The translations under genes and the position numbers were made by a program. From Mycolicibacterium austroafricanum (GTDB lineage: Bacteria; Actinomycetota; Actinomycetes; Mycobacteriales; Mycobacteriaceae): a stretch of DNA of 64,000 nucleotides. The notes beneath the pieces were generated by a model. The model was not told the DNA's origin, made no database searches, and saw only the letters and a list, made by a program, of their open reading frames with translations. Every line of letters starts with the position of its first letter. The stretch's first letter is position 1. This document shows, one piece after another, positions 43,496-52,354 of the stretch. The stretch covers positions 43,918-107,917 of the forward strand of contig NZ_CACSIP010000001.1 in assembly GCF_902705885.1 (NCBI RefSeq), read 5' to 3'.

Positions 43496-44731
43496 TCACG
43501 CGATGGCGCCACTCTCCTTGAGCGCCATGACGCGGTCCCAGTCCCCACCCAGCTCGAGGATGAGTTCCTCGGTGTGGGAGCCGAATTCCGGCATCGGAGC
43601 CAGCTGGGCGGGGGTCTCGTCGTAGAGCACCGGACTGGCCACCAGGTCGTAGCTCTGACCGTCGTGTTCCACCGCGACGATGTTGCCGTTGGCCCGCACC
43701 TGCGGATCGGTGGCCACCTCCGCGGTGTTCTGCACCGGTGCCCACTGGCCGTCGAATCCGTCGAGCGCAGCGCGCCAGTGCTCCAGCGGTTGTGCGCCGA
43801 TGGCTGCACGCAGCGCTTCGATGGCCGCCGGTGCATTGGCCGCGAGCGAGGCGTGGTCTGCGAAACGTTCGTCGGCAACGAGTTCGGCGACACCCACCCG
43901 CCGACAGAACTCTGCGAAATAGCGGAACCCCTGCAGCATGGACAGTCCGAGAAAGCGTCCGTCAGCGGTCCGGTAGAACCCGACCAGCGGGTTGTTGGGT
44001 GTGACATTGGCGCCGGCGGGATTGGTCTGCCACGGTTGGCCGCTCACCAGGGCGGCGTTGACCGCCACGCCCGATGCCCATACCCCGACCCCCAACAGCG
44101 AGATGTCCACGACTCGGGCATGTCCGGTACGTTCGCGCTCGAACAAGGCTGCCGCGACGCCCCCGGCGATCGTCAAGCCGCCGATCGAATCCCCGTATGC
44201 GGGTCCCGGTTGCGGCACCACGCCGTCCATGTCGCACGGCGTGGATCCCAGCGCTCCGCCCGCCCGACTCCAGAACCCGGTCATGTCGTAGCCGCCGGTT
44301 CCGGCGTCGGGACCAAGGGGGCCGTAGGCGCTGCCCCGGGCGTACACGATGTCGGGGTTGACCGCTCGCAGGTCCTCGACGTCGATGCGGAGCTTCTTAC
44401 GCGCGTCGGGCAGGAAGTTGGTCAGGAAGACATCGCTCGAGCGCGCGATGTCCATCAGCAACTCGTGTCCATCCGGGGTCGACATGTCGATGGCGACCGA
44501 GCGTTTTCCGCGATTGGCGTGCTCCATGACCGGGTTGCGGTCTCCGTCGATCGTGATATGGCCCAGCTGCCGCAGACCGCGCTGCGAATCGCCGGTCTGC
44601 GGATGCTCGACCTTGATGACATCGGCACCCCAGTCCGCGAGCACCGCGCCTGCCGCGGGAACAAATGTCCACTGGGCGACTTCCAGCACCCGCACCCCGG
44701 TCATCGGTCCGCTCATCGGTCCGGTCATCAT
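43496..44731 (-). CDS. Family III (CaiB/BaiF) CoA-transferase
   Basis: A 411-residue CoA-transferase. GVRVLEVAQWTFVPAAGAVLADWGADVIKVEHP is the N-terminal signature, ANRGKRSVAIDM follows, and the catalytic aspartate is in PAYGDSIGGL. It transfers CoA from an acyl donor to a carboxylate. AGGGAG lies 5-8 nt before the ATG pair at 44731/44728; the longer frame to 44776 would run into the operator. It shares the divergent promoter region with the next CoA-transferase gene. Confidence 0.9.
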   Translation of the reverse strand: MMTGPMSGPMTGVRVLEVAQWTFVPAAGAVLADWGADVIKVEHPQTGDSQRGLRQLGHITIDGDRNPVMEHANRGKRSVAIDMSTPDGHELLMDIARSSDVFLTNFLPDARKKLRIDVEDLRAVNPDIVYARGSAYGPLGPDAGTGGYDMTGFWSRAGGALGSTPCDMDGVVPQPGPAYGDSIGGLTIAGGVAAALFERERTGHARVVDISLLGVGVWASGVAVNAALVSGQPWQTNPAGANVTPNNPLVGFYRTADGRFLGLSMLQGFRYFAEFCRRVGVAELVADERFADHASLAANAPAAIEALRAAIGAQPLEHWRAALDGFDGQWAPVQNTAEVATDPQVRANGNIVAVEHDGQSYDLVASPVLYDETPAQLAPMPEFGSHTEELILELGGDWDRVMALKESGAIA

Positions 44732-44762
44732 GGCCTCTCCCTGGTCACACCCACCCTGGCTT

Positions 44763-44784
44763 GAACAATAGAACACTATTTGTC
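44763..44784. promoter_or_regulatory. Island operator-like site 4 (reference copy)
   Basis: The best copy of the island motif: GAACAATAG, then AACA, then CTATTTGTC, which is nearly symmetrical (AATAG-AACA-CTATT is a perfect inner dyad). It lies between two divergent CoA-transferase genes. TATGGT at 44794-44799 is the leaderless -10 box of the rightward gene. Confidence 0.65.
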
Positions 44785-44805
44785 TCTTTGCGATATGGTG
44801 GCCTG

Positions 44806-46029
44806 GTGACGGGCGCGTTGTCTCATCTTCGGGTGTGTGACCTCAGTGGGCAGCTGGCCGGCGCGGGCGCAACGAAGATCCTGGCGGCCTTCGGCGCCGA
44901 AGTCATCCGCGTCGAGGATCCGGTCACCCGGGGCCTCTGGGACGCGCTGCGCGGCGTCGGACCCTACGTCGACGATCGCCGAGGGGTCGATCTCGGCGCC
45001 GGCTTCAACAACCACAATGTCGGAAAGTACGGTGTCACCCTCAACCTGCGGGTCGACGAGGGTAAACAACTGCTGCGCGAACTGATCTCGGTCAGCGACG
45101 TGGTCTGTGAGAACTTCGCCGCGGGAGTGATGGAGAACCGGGGCTTCGGCTACGACGAACTGCGCCGGATCAAGCCCGACATCGTGTACGTCTCCAACTG
45201 CGGGTTCGGCCACACCGGGCCCTACCGCGACTTCAAGACGTGGGGCCCGATCGTGCAGGCCGTCAGTGGGCTGACGTTCACCTCCGGCCTACCCGACGAA
45301 GAGCCGGCGGGGTGGGGCTTCTCCTACATGGACCACGGATCGGCGTTCTACATGACCGTGGCCATCATGGCGGCCCTGCACCACCGCGACCGCACTGGAC
45401 AGGGACAGCACGTCGACCTGGCCACGGTTCCCGCCGGCATGGCGATGCTGCCCACCGAGATCCTCGACTGGACCGTCAACGGGCGGCCCACCCGGGCCGG
45501 CGGCAACCGGGCAGACTTCGGGGAGTTCGCGCCCCACGGCATCTACCCCTGCCGCGGCGACGACCGATGGGTCGCCCTGTGCTGCCGCAACGACCGTGAG
45601 CTGGCCCTGCTGGCCAAGGTGCTCGACGAACCCTCACTGACAGCCGACCGATTCGCCACGCTGCCCAAGCGGTTGGCGGCAGCCGACGAACTCGACGGAA
45701 TCATCGGCGGATGCACCGCAGCACGGGAGGCAGCGCCGCTCGCCCAGGACCTGATCAGTGAGGGAGTCCCGGCCAGCGTGGTCAAGAGTCCACCCGAGCG
45801 CATCGACGAGGACCCTGATCTGGCTCGAATGGGCTTGTTCCCCAATGTGACTCACCCCAAGATCGGGACGGTCCGCGTGGAGGGCATACCGATGACCTTC
45901 TCCGCGACCCCCTGGCAGATCGACTCGAGTGCTCCCGTGCTGGGTCAGCACAACCGCGAAGTCCTGGGCGGACTCCTCGGACACGACGACGCCACCATCG
46001 ACGACTGGACGAAACGGGGTGTGATCTGA
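44806..46029 (+). CDS. Family III (CaiB/BaiF) CoA-transferase
   Basis: A 407-residue CoA-transferase. LRVCDLSGQLAGAGATKILAAFGAEVIRVEDP opens the domain, NNHNVGKYGVTLNL follows, and the catalytic aspartate is in SYMDHGSAFY. The GTG at 44806 is 6 nt after a TATGGT box. Only 5 bp separate it from the next CoA-transferase gene, so the two may form a heteromeric enzyme, as BbsE and BbsF do for benzylsuccinate; that comparison is structural, not evidence of the same substrate. Confidence 0.9.
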   Translation: MTGALSHLRVCDLSGQLAGAGATKILAAFGAEVIRVEDPVTRGLWDALRGVGPYVDDRRGVDLGAGFNNHNVGKYGVTLNLRVDEGKQLLRELISVSDVVCENFAAGVMENRGFGYDELRRIKPDIVYVSNCGFGHTGPYRDFKTWGPIVQAVSGLTFTSGLPDEEPAGWGFSYMDHGSAFYMTVAIMAALHHRDRTGQGQHVDLATVPAGMAMLPTEILDWTVNGRPTRAGGNRADFGEFAPHGIYPCRGDDRWVALCCRNDRELALLAKVLDEPSLTADRFATLPKRLAAADELDGIIGGCTAAREAAPLAQDLISEGVPASVVKSPPERIDEDPDLARMGLFPNVTHPKIGTVRVEGIPMTFSATPWQIDSSAPVLGQHNREVLGGLLGHDDATIDDWTKRGVI

Positions 46030-46034
46030 ACACT

Positions 46035-47246
46035 TTGAACGACCTGCGGGTCATCGAGATCATCGATCAGCTCACCCCGGTGGCTGGACGGACACTGGCC
46101 GAGCTGGGTGCCGACGTCATCGTCGTGGAACCACAAGAGGGGTCCGCACACCGTCGCCGGCCACCGTTCGTCGACGACGAGCCCGGTGTCGATCGCAGCC
46201 TGCGGTGGTTCGGATTGAGCCTCGGAAAGCGAAGTGTCACCCTCGATCTCGACTCTGACGAAGGCCTGGACACCCTGCGGCGGCTGATTGCCGGTGCTGA
46301 CATCGTGCTCGCCGGAGGCGATCGGGTGGCCGGAGGTGCACTCGGCTACAAAGAATGCGCGCGCACCCATGCCGGCCTGATTTGGGTCTCGGTCACCCCG
46401 TTCGGCCTCGGCAGCACCCGCGCCGCAGACCCGGTCACCGATCTGACGCTGCTCGCCGGCGCCGGGCCGCTGTGGAACTGCGGCTACGACGATCACTCCA
46501 TCCCACCCATTCGGGGCGCCGGGGACCAGTCCGCCAACATCGGCGGGATGTACGCCGCGCTCGGAGCGCTCATCGCCCTCTCCCACCGGGACCACACCGG
46601 CTCTGGGCAACTCATCGACGTCAACGTCACGGCAGCGTGCAACGTGACGTGCGAGCAGACGACCTATTACTGGCTGGTCAAGAACGCCATGTGTTTCCGC
46701 CAGACCGGACGCCACGCCGCTCCGGTGCCGAGCGCGCCAGTCCAGGTGCGCTGTGCGGACGGGAACTATGCGACAACTGGAGTATTGCCACGCAAACCCG
46801 AGGAGTTCGCCCGCCTGCGCGCGTGGCTTGCCGACCTGGATCTGCTCGAAGAACTTCCTGAGGCCGTCTTCCTGGGAATGGCCGCCGAGCGGGACGCGCC
46901 GGTGGATATGGCTGCCATCGGTGCGGAGGATGAGACGACAGCCATCCTCAGCGCAGCCCGAGAAGCCATCCGGCTGATCGCTTCTCGACTGCCGGCCAAG
47001 GAGTTCTTCGTCACCAGTCAGCAGCGGGGCTTCCCGGCGGGAGCCGTCCTCGCCCCACACGAGGCATTCGACGACGAGCACACCGTTGCCCGTGGCATGC
47101 AGGTGCCGGTCGAGCACCCCGAGTTGGGCCGTACCGTGGTCTATCCCGGAACGCCGTACCTGTTCAGCGCCGACACCAGCGGACCGCCACCACGCGCACC
47201 GCTGTTGGGCGAGCACAATGCGCTGCTCGACGAACTGGCACCGTGA
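46035..47246 (+). CDS. Family III (CaiB/BaiF) CoA-transferase, likely partner subunit
   Basis: A 403-residue CoA-transferase III. It begins LNDLRVIEIIDQLTPVAGRTLAELGADVIVVEP with a TTG start, and the catalytic aspartate position is filled in GAGDQSANIGG. It is diverged from its upstream neighbour, which fits a two-gene heteromer. The tight spacing on both sides (5 bp upstream; GTGA overlap with the VOC gene downstream) shows a single operon. Confidence 0.88.
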   Translation: MNDLRVIEIIDQLTPVAGRTLAELGADVIVVEPQEGSAHRRRPPFVDDEPGVDRSLRWFGLSLGKRSVTLDLDSDEGLDTLRRLIAGADIVLAGGDRVAGGALGYKECARTHAGLIWVSVTPFGLGSTRAADPVTDLTLLAGAGPLWNCGYDDHSIPPIRGAGDQSANIGGMYAALGALIALSHRDHTGSGQLIDVNVTAACNVTCEQTTYYWLVKNAMCFRQTGRHAAPVPSAPVQVRCADGNYATTGVLPRKPEEFARLRAWLADLDLLEELPEAVFLGMAAERDAPVDMAAIGAEDETTAILSAAREAIRLIASRLPAKEFFVTSQQRGFPAGAVLAPHEAFDDEHTVARGMQVPVEHPELGRTVVYPGTPYLFSADTSGPPPRAPLLGEHNALLDELAP

Positions 47247-47689
47247 TGTCCGGGCACCGCCTGACCCACATCGGACTTTGCGTACGCGACATCGAACGCG
47301 CTACCGAGTTCTACTGCTCGGCCTTGGGGTTCGAGAAGATCGGCGAGATGCACGTCGCCGACGAGGCCACCGCGCAACTACTCGACGTCGACGACCTGAT
47401 CCTGGATCTGGTGTATCTGCACCGGGACGGCTTCCGGCTCGAGCTCATCGGTTATACCCGACCCGCCGTCACCGGCGACACCGAGCCCCGCGCGATGAAT
47501 GCACTCGGATTCACTCACCTGTCGTTCCGGGTTGACGACATCGACTCCTTGGCCGCTGCGGTGGTCGAACACGGTGGTCGGCTGTTGAGCCAGCGCACCG
47601 TCAGCTTCGGCCCCAATCGGGCCATGATGCTAACCGACCCCGACGGAAACCTGTTGGAATTCATCGAGCGCACAGCCGGGACGGATTAG
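47243..47689 (+). CDS. VOC superfamily protein (epimerase/glyoxalase-like)
   Basis: A 148-residue VOC protein. Metal ligands expected for the fold are visible: His in RLTHIGLCVRD, His in FTHLSFRVDD and Glu in NLLEFIE. The length and layout resemble methylmalonyl-CoA epimerase and lactoylglutathione lyase; epimerising an alpha-branched acyl-CoA would fit a CoA-ester pathway, but this is inference. GTG at 47243 overlaps the CoA-transferase stop; ATG at 47246 is the alternative start. Confidence 0.82.
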   Translation: MMSGHRLTHIGLCVRDIERATEFYCSALGFEKIGEMHVADEATAQLLDVDDLILDLVYLHRDGFRLELIGYTRPAVTGDTEPRAMNALGFTHLSFRVDDIDSLAAAVVEHGGRLLSQRTVSFGPNRAMMLTDPDGNLLEFIERTAGTD

Positions 47690-47696
47690 GCAATGA

Positions 47697-47718
47697 ATCA
47701 GATTTCGTTTGATTGTTC
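47697..47718. promoter_or_regulatory. Island operator-like site 5
   Basis: The minus strand reads GAACAATCAAAC, a 14 of 22 match to the 44763 copy. It lies just before the second P450 gene, whose TAAGGT box (47729-47734) ends 6 nt before its GTG. Confidence 0.45.
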
Positions 47719-47740
47719 CATCCGGTGATAAGGTTGGCGG

Positions 47741-48934
47741 GTGCCCGCGACCAGTGAGTTGATGTACTCGCCGTTCTCCAAGGCAGTCTTCGACGACCCC
47801 TATCCCGTGTACCGGCGCCTGCGCAATGAGGCGCCCGTTTACCGGGATCCCGAGCAGCGGTGGTGGGTGCTGTCCCGCTTCGACGACGTCACCAGCGCGC
47901 TGCGCGACTGGGAGACGTACTCCTCCAAACTCGGCCCCGCGCCGGAGAATCCCGACGACGACGGCCGCAAGTACTCGGTCATCTCGATGGACCCCCCGCG
48001 GCACGACCGCATTCGAGGCGTCCTGAAAGGATTCTTCACTCCGCGCGCCGTGGCCGCGATGGAGGGCGCACTCCAGGCGACCGTAGATCGCCACCTCGGC
48101 CAACTCCAGTCGGGGACCACCGTCGATGCGATGGAAGCGTTCGCCTTTCCGGTGCCCACCGATGTCATCGGCGACCTGCTCGGAGTGCCCCAAGCCGATC
48201 GTGAACAGCTGCGCGTCTGGTGGGAGGCATTTCTGACCCGCAACGAGGGCGAGGTCGCGATGCCGCCCGCCGCCATCGAAGCCAACCGCAAGATCAGCGC
48301 CTACATCGGAGAGCTCATCGAGCAGCGGCGCGCCACCCCCGGTGACGACCTGATCAGCATCGTGCTGCAAGCCACGTTCCACGATCCAGAGGTGAGCGCC
48401 GACCGAGCGCTGACCCCGCACGAGGTGCTGATGTTCTGCAACCTGCTGTCGGCCGCAGGCTCGGAGACGACGCAGAAGCTCATCTCCAACGGGCTGGTCG
48501 CGATGCATGACCACCCAGATCAGTGGCAACGAATCGTCAACGACCCGAGCCTGATTCCCACTGCGGTGAACGAGGCACTGCGTTACGACACTCCGAGCCA
48601 CTGGGTGGCCCGTACCCTGACCCGCCCGGTCACGCTGCACGGCGTGGCGATGGAGGCCGGAGACTGGGTTCTGCTGCTACTGGGCAGCGCCAATCGGGAC
48701 GAGCGCCGCTACCAGGACCCCGACCGCTTCCTCCTCGATCGACCGCGCGGCACCGATGTGTACTTCGGCTGGGGAATCCACATCTGCCTGGGCCAGTGGC
48801 TGGCACGCCGCGAGGCACAGATGGTGTTCGAGCACATCGCCAGGAGATTTCCGCGCTACACCATCGGGGCCCACGAGCGGACACTGACCGCGACCGTGCG
48901 TGGTTACACCCGGGTGGAGATGACGCTGAGGTGA
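47741..48934 (+). CDS. Cytochrome P450 (second of three)
   Basis: A 397-residue P450. Haem loop FGWGIHICLG with Cys349, I-helix SAAGSETTQ, ExxR in NEALRYD. The helix-I Thr needed for oxygen activation is present. Leaderless GTG start after TAAGGT. It follows the CoA-transferase/VOC operon but has its own promoter and operator-like site. Substrate unknown; the other island enzymes suggest a hydrophobic carboxylic acid or cyclic precursor. Confidence 0.93.
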   Translation: MPATSELMYSPFSKAVFDDPYPVYRRLRNEAPVYRDPEQRWWVLSRFDDVTSALRDWETYSSKLGPAPENPDDDGRKYSVISMDPPRHDRIRGVLKGFFTPRAVAAMEGALQATVDRHLGQLQSGTTVDAMEAFAFPVPTDVIGDLLGVPQADREQLRVWWEAFLTRNEGEVAMPPAAIEANRKISAYIGELIEQRRATPGDDLISIVLQATFHDPEVSADRALTPHEVLMFCNLLSAAGSETTQKLISNGLVAMHDHPDQWQRIVNDPSLIPTAVNEALRYDTPSHWVARTLTRPVTLHGVAMEAGDWVLLLLGSANRDERRYQDPDRFLLDRPRGTDVYFGWGIHICLGQWLARREAQMVFEHIARRFPRYTIGAHERTLTATVRGYTRVEMTLR

Positions 48935-48944
48935 GCCGGCCCGG

Positions 48945-49739
48945 TCAGCCGAACACCCCGGGCGACTTCGCATAGTCAACCGTCGACAGTTCGGTCATCC
49001 CACCGTCGACATGCAGCACCGTTCCGGTCACGAACGCGGAATCATCGCAGGCCAGGAAGGCCACCGCAGGGGCGATCTCGGTCTCCGGGTCGGCGCCGCG
49101 CCTCATCGGCGATGCTTCGGCGGTTCTGGTGTAGTTGTCCCATCCGGTCCCGATCATGTCGCGCTGGACGTCGGTCAATGCGAACGGACACAACGCATTC
49201 ACCCGAATGCCGTGGGCCGCCCACTCATTTGCCGCCACCTTGGTCAGCGCACCGATGGCACCCTTGGCCGCCGAGTACGGACCGGTGTAGGCGATCCCGC
49301 CCAGGGCCGAGCCCGACACGAAATTGATCACCGACGCCTTGCCGGCAGCTTTGAGATAGGGGTACGCGAGCTGCATGAAACGGAATGTCGCCTTCGGTCC
49401 GGTCGCCTCGGAGAGTTCCCAGTCCTTGTCGGCGACCAGTTCGAGTGCCTTGGGCATCGCGAAGTACTGCGCGGCATTGACCAGCACGTGCAACGCGCCG
49501 TCGACCGCCGAAGCCTCGACAGCTCGCGCGATGTCCTCCCGCTTGGCCACGTTCGCCCGGACGAATCCGGCGCTGCCACCGTCGTTCTCGATCAGCTCAA
49601 CGCACTCGGCGGCCTTCTCGTCGTTCAGATCGACGATCGTCACGGCGGCTCCCTCGGCTGCCAACCGGCGGGAAATGGCGCGACCCAGCCCCTGAGCGCC
49701 ACCGGTGACCAGGGCCTTGCGACCGTCGAGGCGAGCCAT
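48945..49739 (-). CDS. Short-chain dehydrogenase/reductase
   Basis: A 264-residue classical SDR. TGGAQGLGR at about residues 12-20 binds NAD(H); the active site is Ser in NFVSGSA with Tyr and Lys in YSAAK; HVDGGMTE is the C-terminal conserved stretch. An acidic residue after strand 2 (IVDLND) suggests NAD rather than NADP. AGGAGG lies 6 nt before the ATG. It converges on the second P450 gene and diverges from the second ACAD pair across an operator-like site. Confidence 0.9.
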   Translation of the reverse strand: MARLDGRKALVTGGAQGLGRAISRRLAAEGAAVTIVDLNDEKAAECVELIENDGGSAGFVRANVAKREDIARAVEASAVDGALHVLVNAAQYFAMPKALELVADKDWELSEATGPKATFRFMQLAYPYLKAAGKASVINFVSGSALGGIAYTGPYSAAKGAIGALTKVAANEWAAHGIRVNALCPFALTDVQRDMIGTGWDNYTRTAEASPMRRGADPETEIAPAVAFLACDDSAFVTGTVLHVDGGMTELSTVDYAKSPGVFG

Positions 49740-49759
49740 GGGGATCCTCCTGAGGGATG

Positions 49760-49781
49760 TAACAGTTGAACACTGACCGTT
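49760..49781. promoter_or_regulatory. Island operator-like site 6
   Basis: Reads TAACAGTTGAACACTGAC, a 14 of 22 match to the 44763 copy and 17 of 22 to the 52287 copy. It lies between the divergent SDR and ACAD genes, 20 bp from the SDR start. Confidence 0.5.
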
Positions 49782-49857
49782 CTATCATCCAGTATTGTGA
49801 CAGAGCTTGCTCAATCGGTGTGCGGAAGGGGTATTCGATGCGCGTAGAGGGACCACC

Positions 49858-50904
49858 ATGCACATCGGGTTGACCACCGAGCAGGAACTCCTCCGCGACA
49901 CCGTGGCGCGACTCGCCGAGACCATGGCGACCACCGATCCAGACGACATCGCCGCCGGCGACCGCCTCGACACGCAGTGGCAACGCATCACCGAGCTCGG
50001 GTTGCCCACGCTACGTGCACCCGCGGCCTTCGGTCTCGAGCCCAGCGGCGTCGAGACCGCGGTCGCCCTTGAGCAACTCGCCCGCACACTGACCGCGGTT
50101 CCCGCACTCGGCCAGGCAGTCCTGGCGGTCGAACTGCTCCACGCCGCCGGCGCCGACAAGGAGATCGAACTGGTCGCCGACGGCCAGCTGCGGCTGGCGC
50201 CTGCGCTCACCGCGGACCTGTCCGACTTCGCACGTACCTGCGCCCTCAGTGTTGCGCTGGACGCCGCAGGAGCCACTCACGCGCTCGTCGCCGTCGCAGA
50301 AGGTGACGCCCGCACGTTGCTGTGCGCGCCGCTGCACGACCGCGCCGATGATGCCGGCCTCGACCTCACCCGCGCGATGCGGACGGTACGAGCCGGCGAC
50401 GCCGACTCCGCGACACCGGTGGGCAACCCGATCGAGGCCGATCGTTGGACGCGCGTGCACGCCACAGCACTGACCGCCGTCGCCGCCGATCTGCTGGGGG
50501 TGATGCAGGGCGCGCTCGACGACGCGGTGCGCTACGCGGGCGAACGCATCCAGTTCGGCTCGGCGATCGGCAGCTTCCAGGCGGTTCAGCACCTGCTCGC
50601 CGATTCGTTGATCCGCGTGGAGGGGTCACGCAGCTGCGTGTGGCACGCAGCATGGGCAGTCGACCACTTGCCCGCCGACCAAGCCCTGCTCGCCGCGCGA
50701 ACGGCCAAGGCCTACACCTCGGCCGCAGGTCGTGAGGTGGTGGAGACATCGATGCAGGTGCTCGGCGGTATTTCGATCACCTGGGAACACCCGGCACATC
50801 TGCGGCTACGCCGAATGCTGTTGGGGCGACGAGTTTTCGGTGATGAGTCCACCCACTACCCGGCTATCGCGGACATGCGGCTGGCCGACCCGACGCTGAG
50901 CTGA
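49858..50904 (+). CDS. Acyl-CoA dehydrogenase (small partner of second pair)
   Basis: A 348-residue ACAD-fold protein of the short type: GLTTEQELLRDTVARLAE at the N-terminus, RIQFGSAIGSFQAVQHLLAD and SMQVLGGISITWEHPAHLRLRR. It lacks the SEPEAGSD loop of a full ACAD and parallels the protein encoded at 37700. It lies 8 bp before the large ACAD gene, so the pair is in small-large order here but large-small order in the first pair. The start at 49858 is chosen; an upstream in-frame ATG at 49807 would add 17 unlike residues. Confidence 0.87.
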   Translation: MHIGLTTEQELLRDTVARLAETMATTDPDDIAAGDRLDTQWQRITELGLPTLRAPAAFGLEPSGVETAVALEQLARTLTAVPALGQAVLAVELLHAAGADKEIELVADGQLRLAPALTADLSDFARTCALSVALDAAGATHALVAVAEGDARTLLCAPLHDRADDAGLDLTRAMRTVRAGDADSATPVGNPIEADRWTRVHATALTAVAADLLGVMQGALDDAVRYAGERIQFGSAIGSFQAVQHLLADSLIRVEGSRSCVWHAAWAVDHLPADQALLAARTAKAYTSAAGREVVETSMQVLGGISITWEHPAHLRLRRMLLGRRVFGDESTHYPAIADMRLADPTLS

Positions 50905-50912
50905 CGAGGATC

Positions 50913-52070
50913 ATGGACTTCACCGACACCGCCGAAGAGGCCGAGTTCCGCGACCGATTGCGCTCCTGGTTGGCCGAGCATGCCGCCGACGCGGTCGTGC
51001 CCGACGATCCGGGCGCACGCGCCGACGCCGCCAACGCCTGGCATCACACTCTCTACGACGCCGGTTATATCGGGCTGTCATTTCCCCAGGAGTACGGCGG
51101 CCACGGCCTGTCGCCGATCTACGAGGCGATTCTCAACGACGAACTCGGCAGGGCGGGCGCTCCACCGATCGAGGGAGTCGGCCATCTGTCGAATGCGTTG
51201 CGTCTGTTCGGTTCCGAGCAGCAACGTGCCGACCTGCTACCGGGCCTGCTGTCCGGCGCCGTGCGTTGGTGCCAGGGGTTCAGTGAGCCGGAGGCCGGAT
51301 CAGACCTCGCCAGCCTCAAGACCAGGGCCGATGCCGTCGAAGACCAAGACCGTCCGGTGTTCCGTGTGAACGGGCGCAAGATCTGGACCAGTTTCGCCGC
51401 CGTGGCCGACTGGTGCTTCCTGCTGTGCCGCACCGAACCCGACGCTGCCAAGCACAGCGGAATCTCGGTGCTGTTGGTACCGATGTCGACGCCGTGCATC
51501 GAGGTGGCGCCGATCGTCAACGCCGCCCGCAACCGTGAGTTCGCCGAGGTGACCTTCACCGACGTGCTGGTGCCGGCCGAGAATCTATTGGGCGAGCGCG
51601 GTCAGGGCTGGTCGATCGCCAACCAGCTGCTGGCCTACGAGCGGGGCCCCAGCGACATCAACTGGATCAGCCGGCTGGCCGTCCAGCTGCGGGCGCTGGA
51701 GGCCGACGTGCGCTCCGGCCTCCTGCCGGATACTCCGTCAGCGCGTTCTCGGCTCGGCGAGGCCTACTGCGAGCTGCGCGCGCTGCAGGTCAAGGTGCAG
51801 CGTTCGTTGACCGAGCGCGTCGGCGGCGCCCTGCCGGGCGCCGAGGGCTCTGTCGACAAGCTCTTGATGGCCAGAGCCGATCAGACCTTCGGCCACACCA
51901 TGATGGACCTTCGCGGCAGCGCGCCGGTGCTCGCCGAGGGGCTGGAATGGGATCTGTACGTGTGGTCGCGGGCTGCGGGAATCTACGGTGGGACAGCGCA
52001 GATTCAACGCAACATCGTCGCCCAGCGTGTCCTGGGCCTGCCCCGCAGCGCCTCTCAACGCTCCCGGTAG
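50913..52070 (+). CDS. Acyl-CoA dehydrogenase (large partner of second pair)
   Basis: A 385-residue ACAD. CQGFSEPEAGSDLASLKTRA and VNGRKIWTSFAAVADW are the FAD/substrate motifs; GGTAQIQRNIVAQRVLGLPR is the C-terminal signature. It probably forms an alpha2beta2 enzyme with the small ACAD encoded just upstream and oxidises an acyl-CoA intermediate. The 3' end overlaps the convergent small gene by 16 bp. Confidence 0.92.
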   Translation: MDFTDTAEEAEFRDRLRSWLAEHAADAVVPDDPGARADAANAWHHTLYDAGYIGLSFPQEYGGHGLSPIYEAILNDELGRAGAPPIEGVGHLSNALRLFGSEQQRADLLPGLLSGAVRWCQGFSEPEAGSDLASLKTRADAVEDQDRPVFRVNGRKIWTSFAAVADWCFLLCRTEPDAAKHSGISVLLVPMSTPCIEVAPIVNAARNREFAEVTFTDVLVPAENLLGERGQGWSIANQLLAYERGPSDINWISRLAVQLRALEADVRSGLLPDTPSARSRLGEAYCELRALQVKVQRSLTERVGGALPGAEGSVDKLLMARADQTFGHTMMDLRGSAPVLAEGLEWDLYVWSRAAGIYGGTAQIQRNIVAQRVLGLPRSASQRSR

Positions 52071-52249
52071 TGCTGCAGCGCCTCGCGCATGCCGGCTAGC
52101 CTGCGTTCCAGCAGATCATCGCTCTGGCCCGCCTCAATCTTCTTGGCGATCTCCGCTATCTCCGCTTCGAGCCGCTCGGCGGCCTCACTGCGTGTCAAAA
52201 GATCCTGGTCGGTCCAGTCATCCCGCGGGATGCGATCCCTTGGATCCAT
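52055..52249 (-). CDS. 64-residue helical protein of unknown function
   Basis: A small, strongly charged protein: MDPRDRIPRDDWTDQDLLTR followed by a heptad-like helix (about residues 21-60) rich in Glu, Ala and Leu. It has no cysteine or membrane segment. It overlaps the end of the ACAD gene by 16 bp on the opposite strand and shares an upstream operator-like region (site 7) with the divergent amidohydrolase. Short proteins of this type sit beside ACAD genes in other mycobacteria, as far as I remember. Function unknown. Confidence 0.6.
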   Translation of the reverse strand: MDPRDRIPRDDWTDQDLLTRSEAAERLEAEIAEIAKKIEAGQSDDLLERRLAGMREALQHYRER

Positions 52250-52286
52250 GGTCGCCCTTTCTTACCGCCCACGCTATAGTCAAATA

Positions 52287-52308
52287 AGCAGTCAGTGTTC
52301 ATTTGTTC
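52287..52308. promoter_or_regulatory. Island operator-like site 7
   Basis: The minus strand reads GAACAAATGAACACTGAC, a 15 of 22 match to the 44763 copy. It lies in the divergent gap between the 64-residue protein and the second amidohydrolase. Confidence 0.5.
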
Positions 52309-52354
52309 CGCTGGCTTTCGAGCCTAACAGCACACACCAGAGTAAGGATCGACG

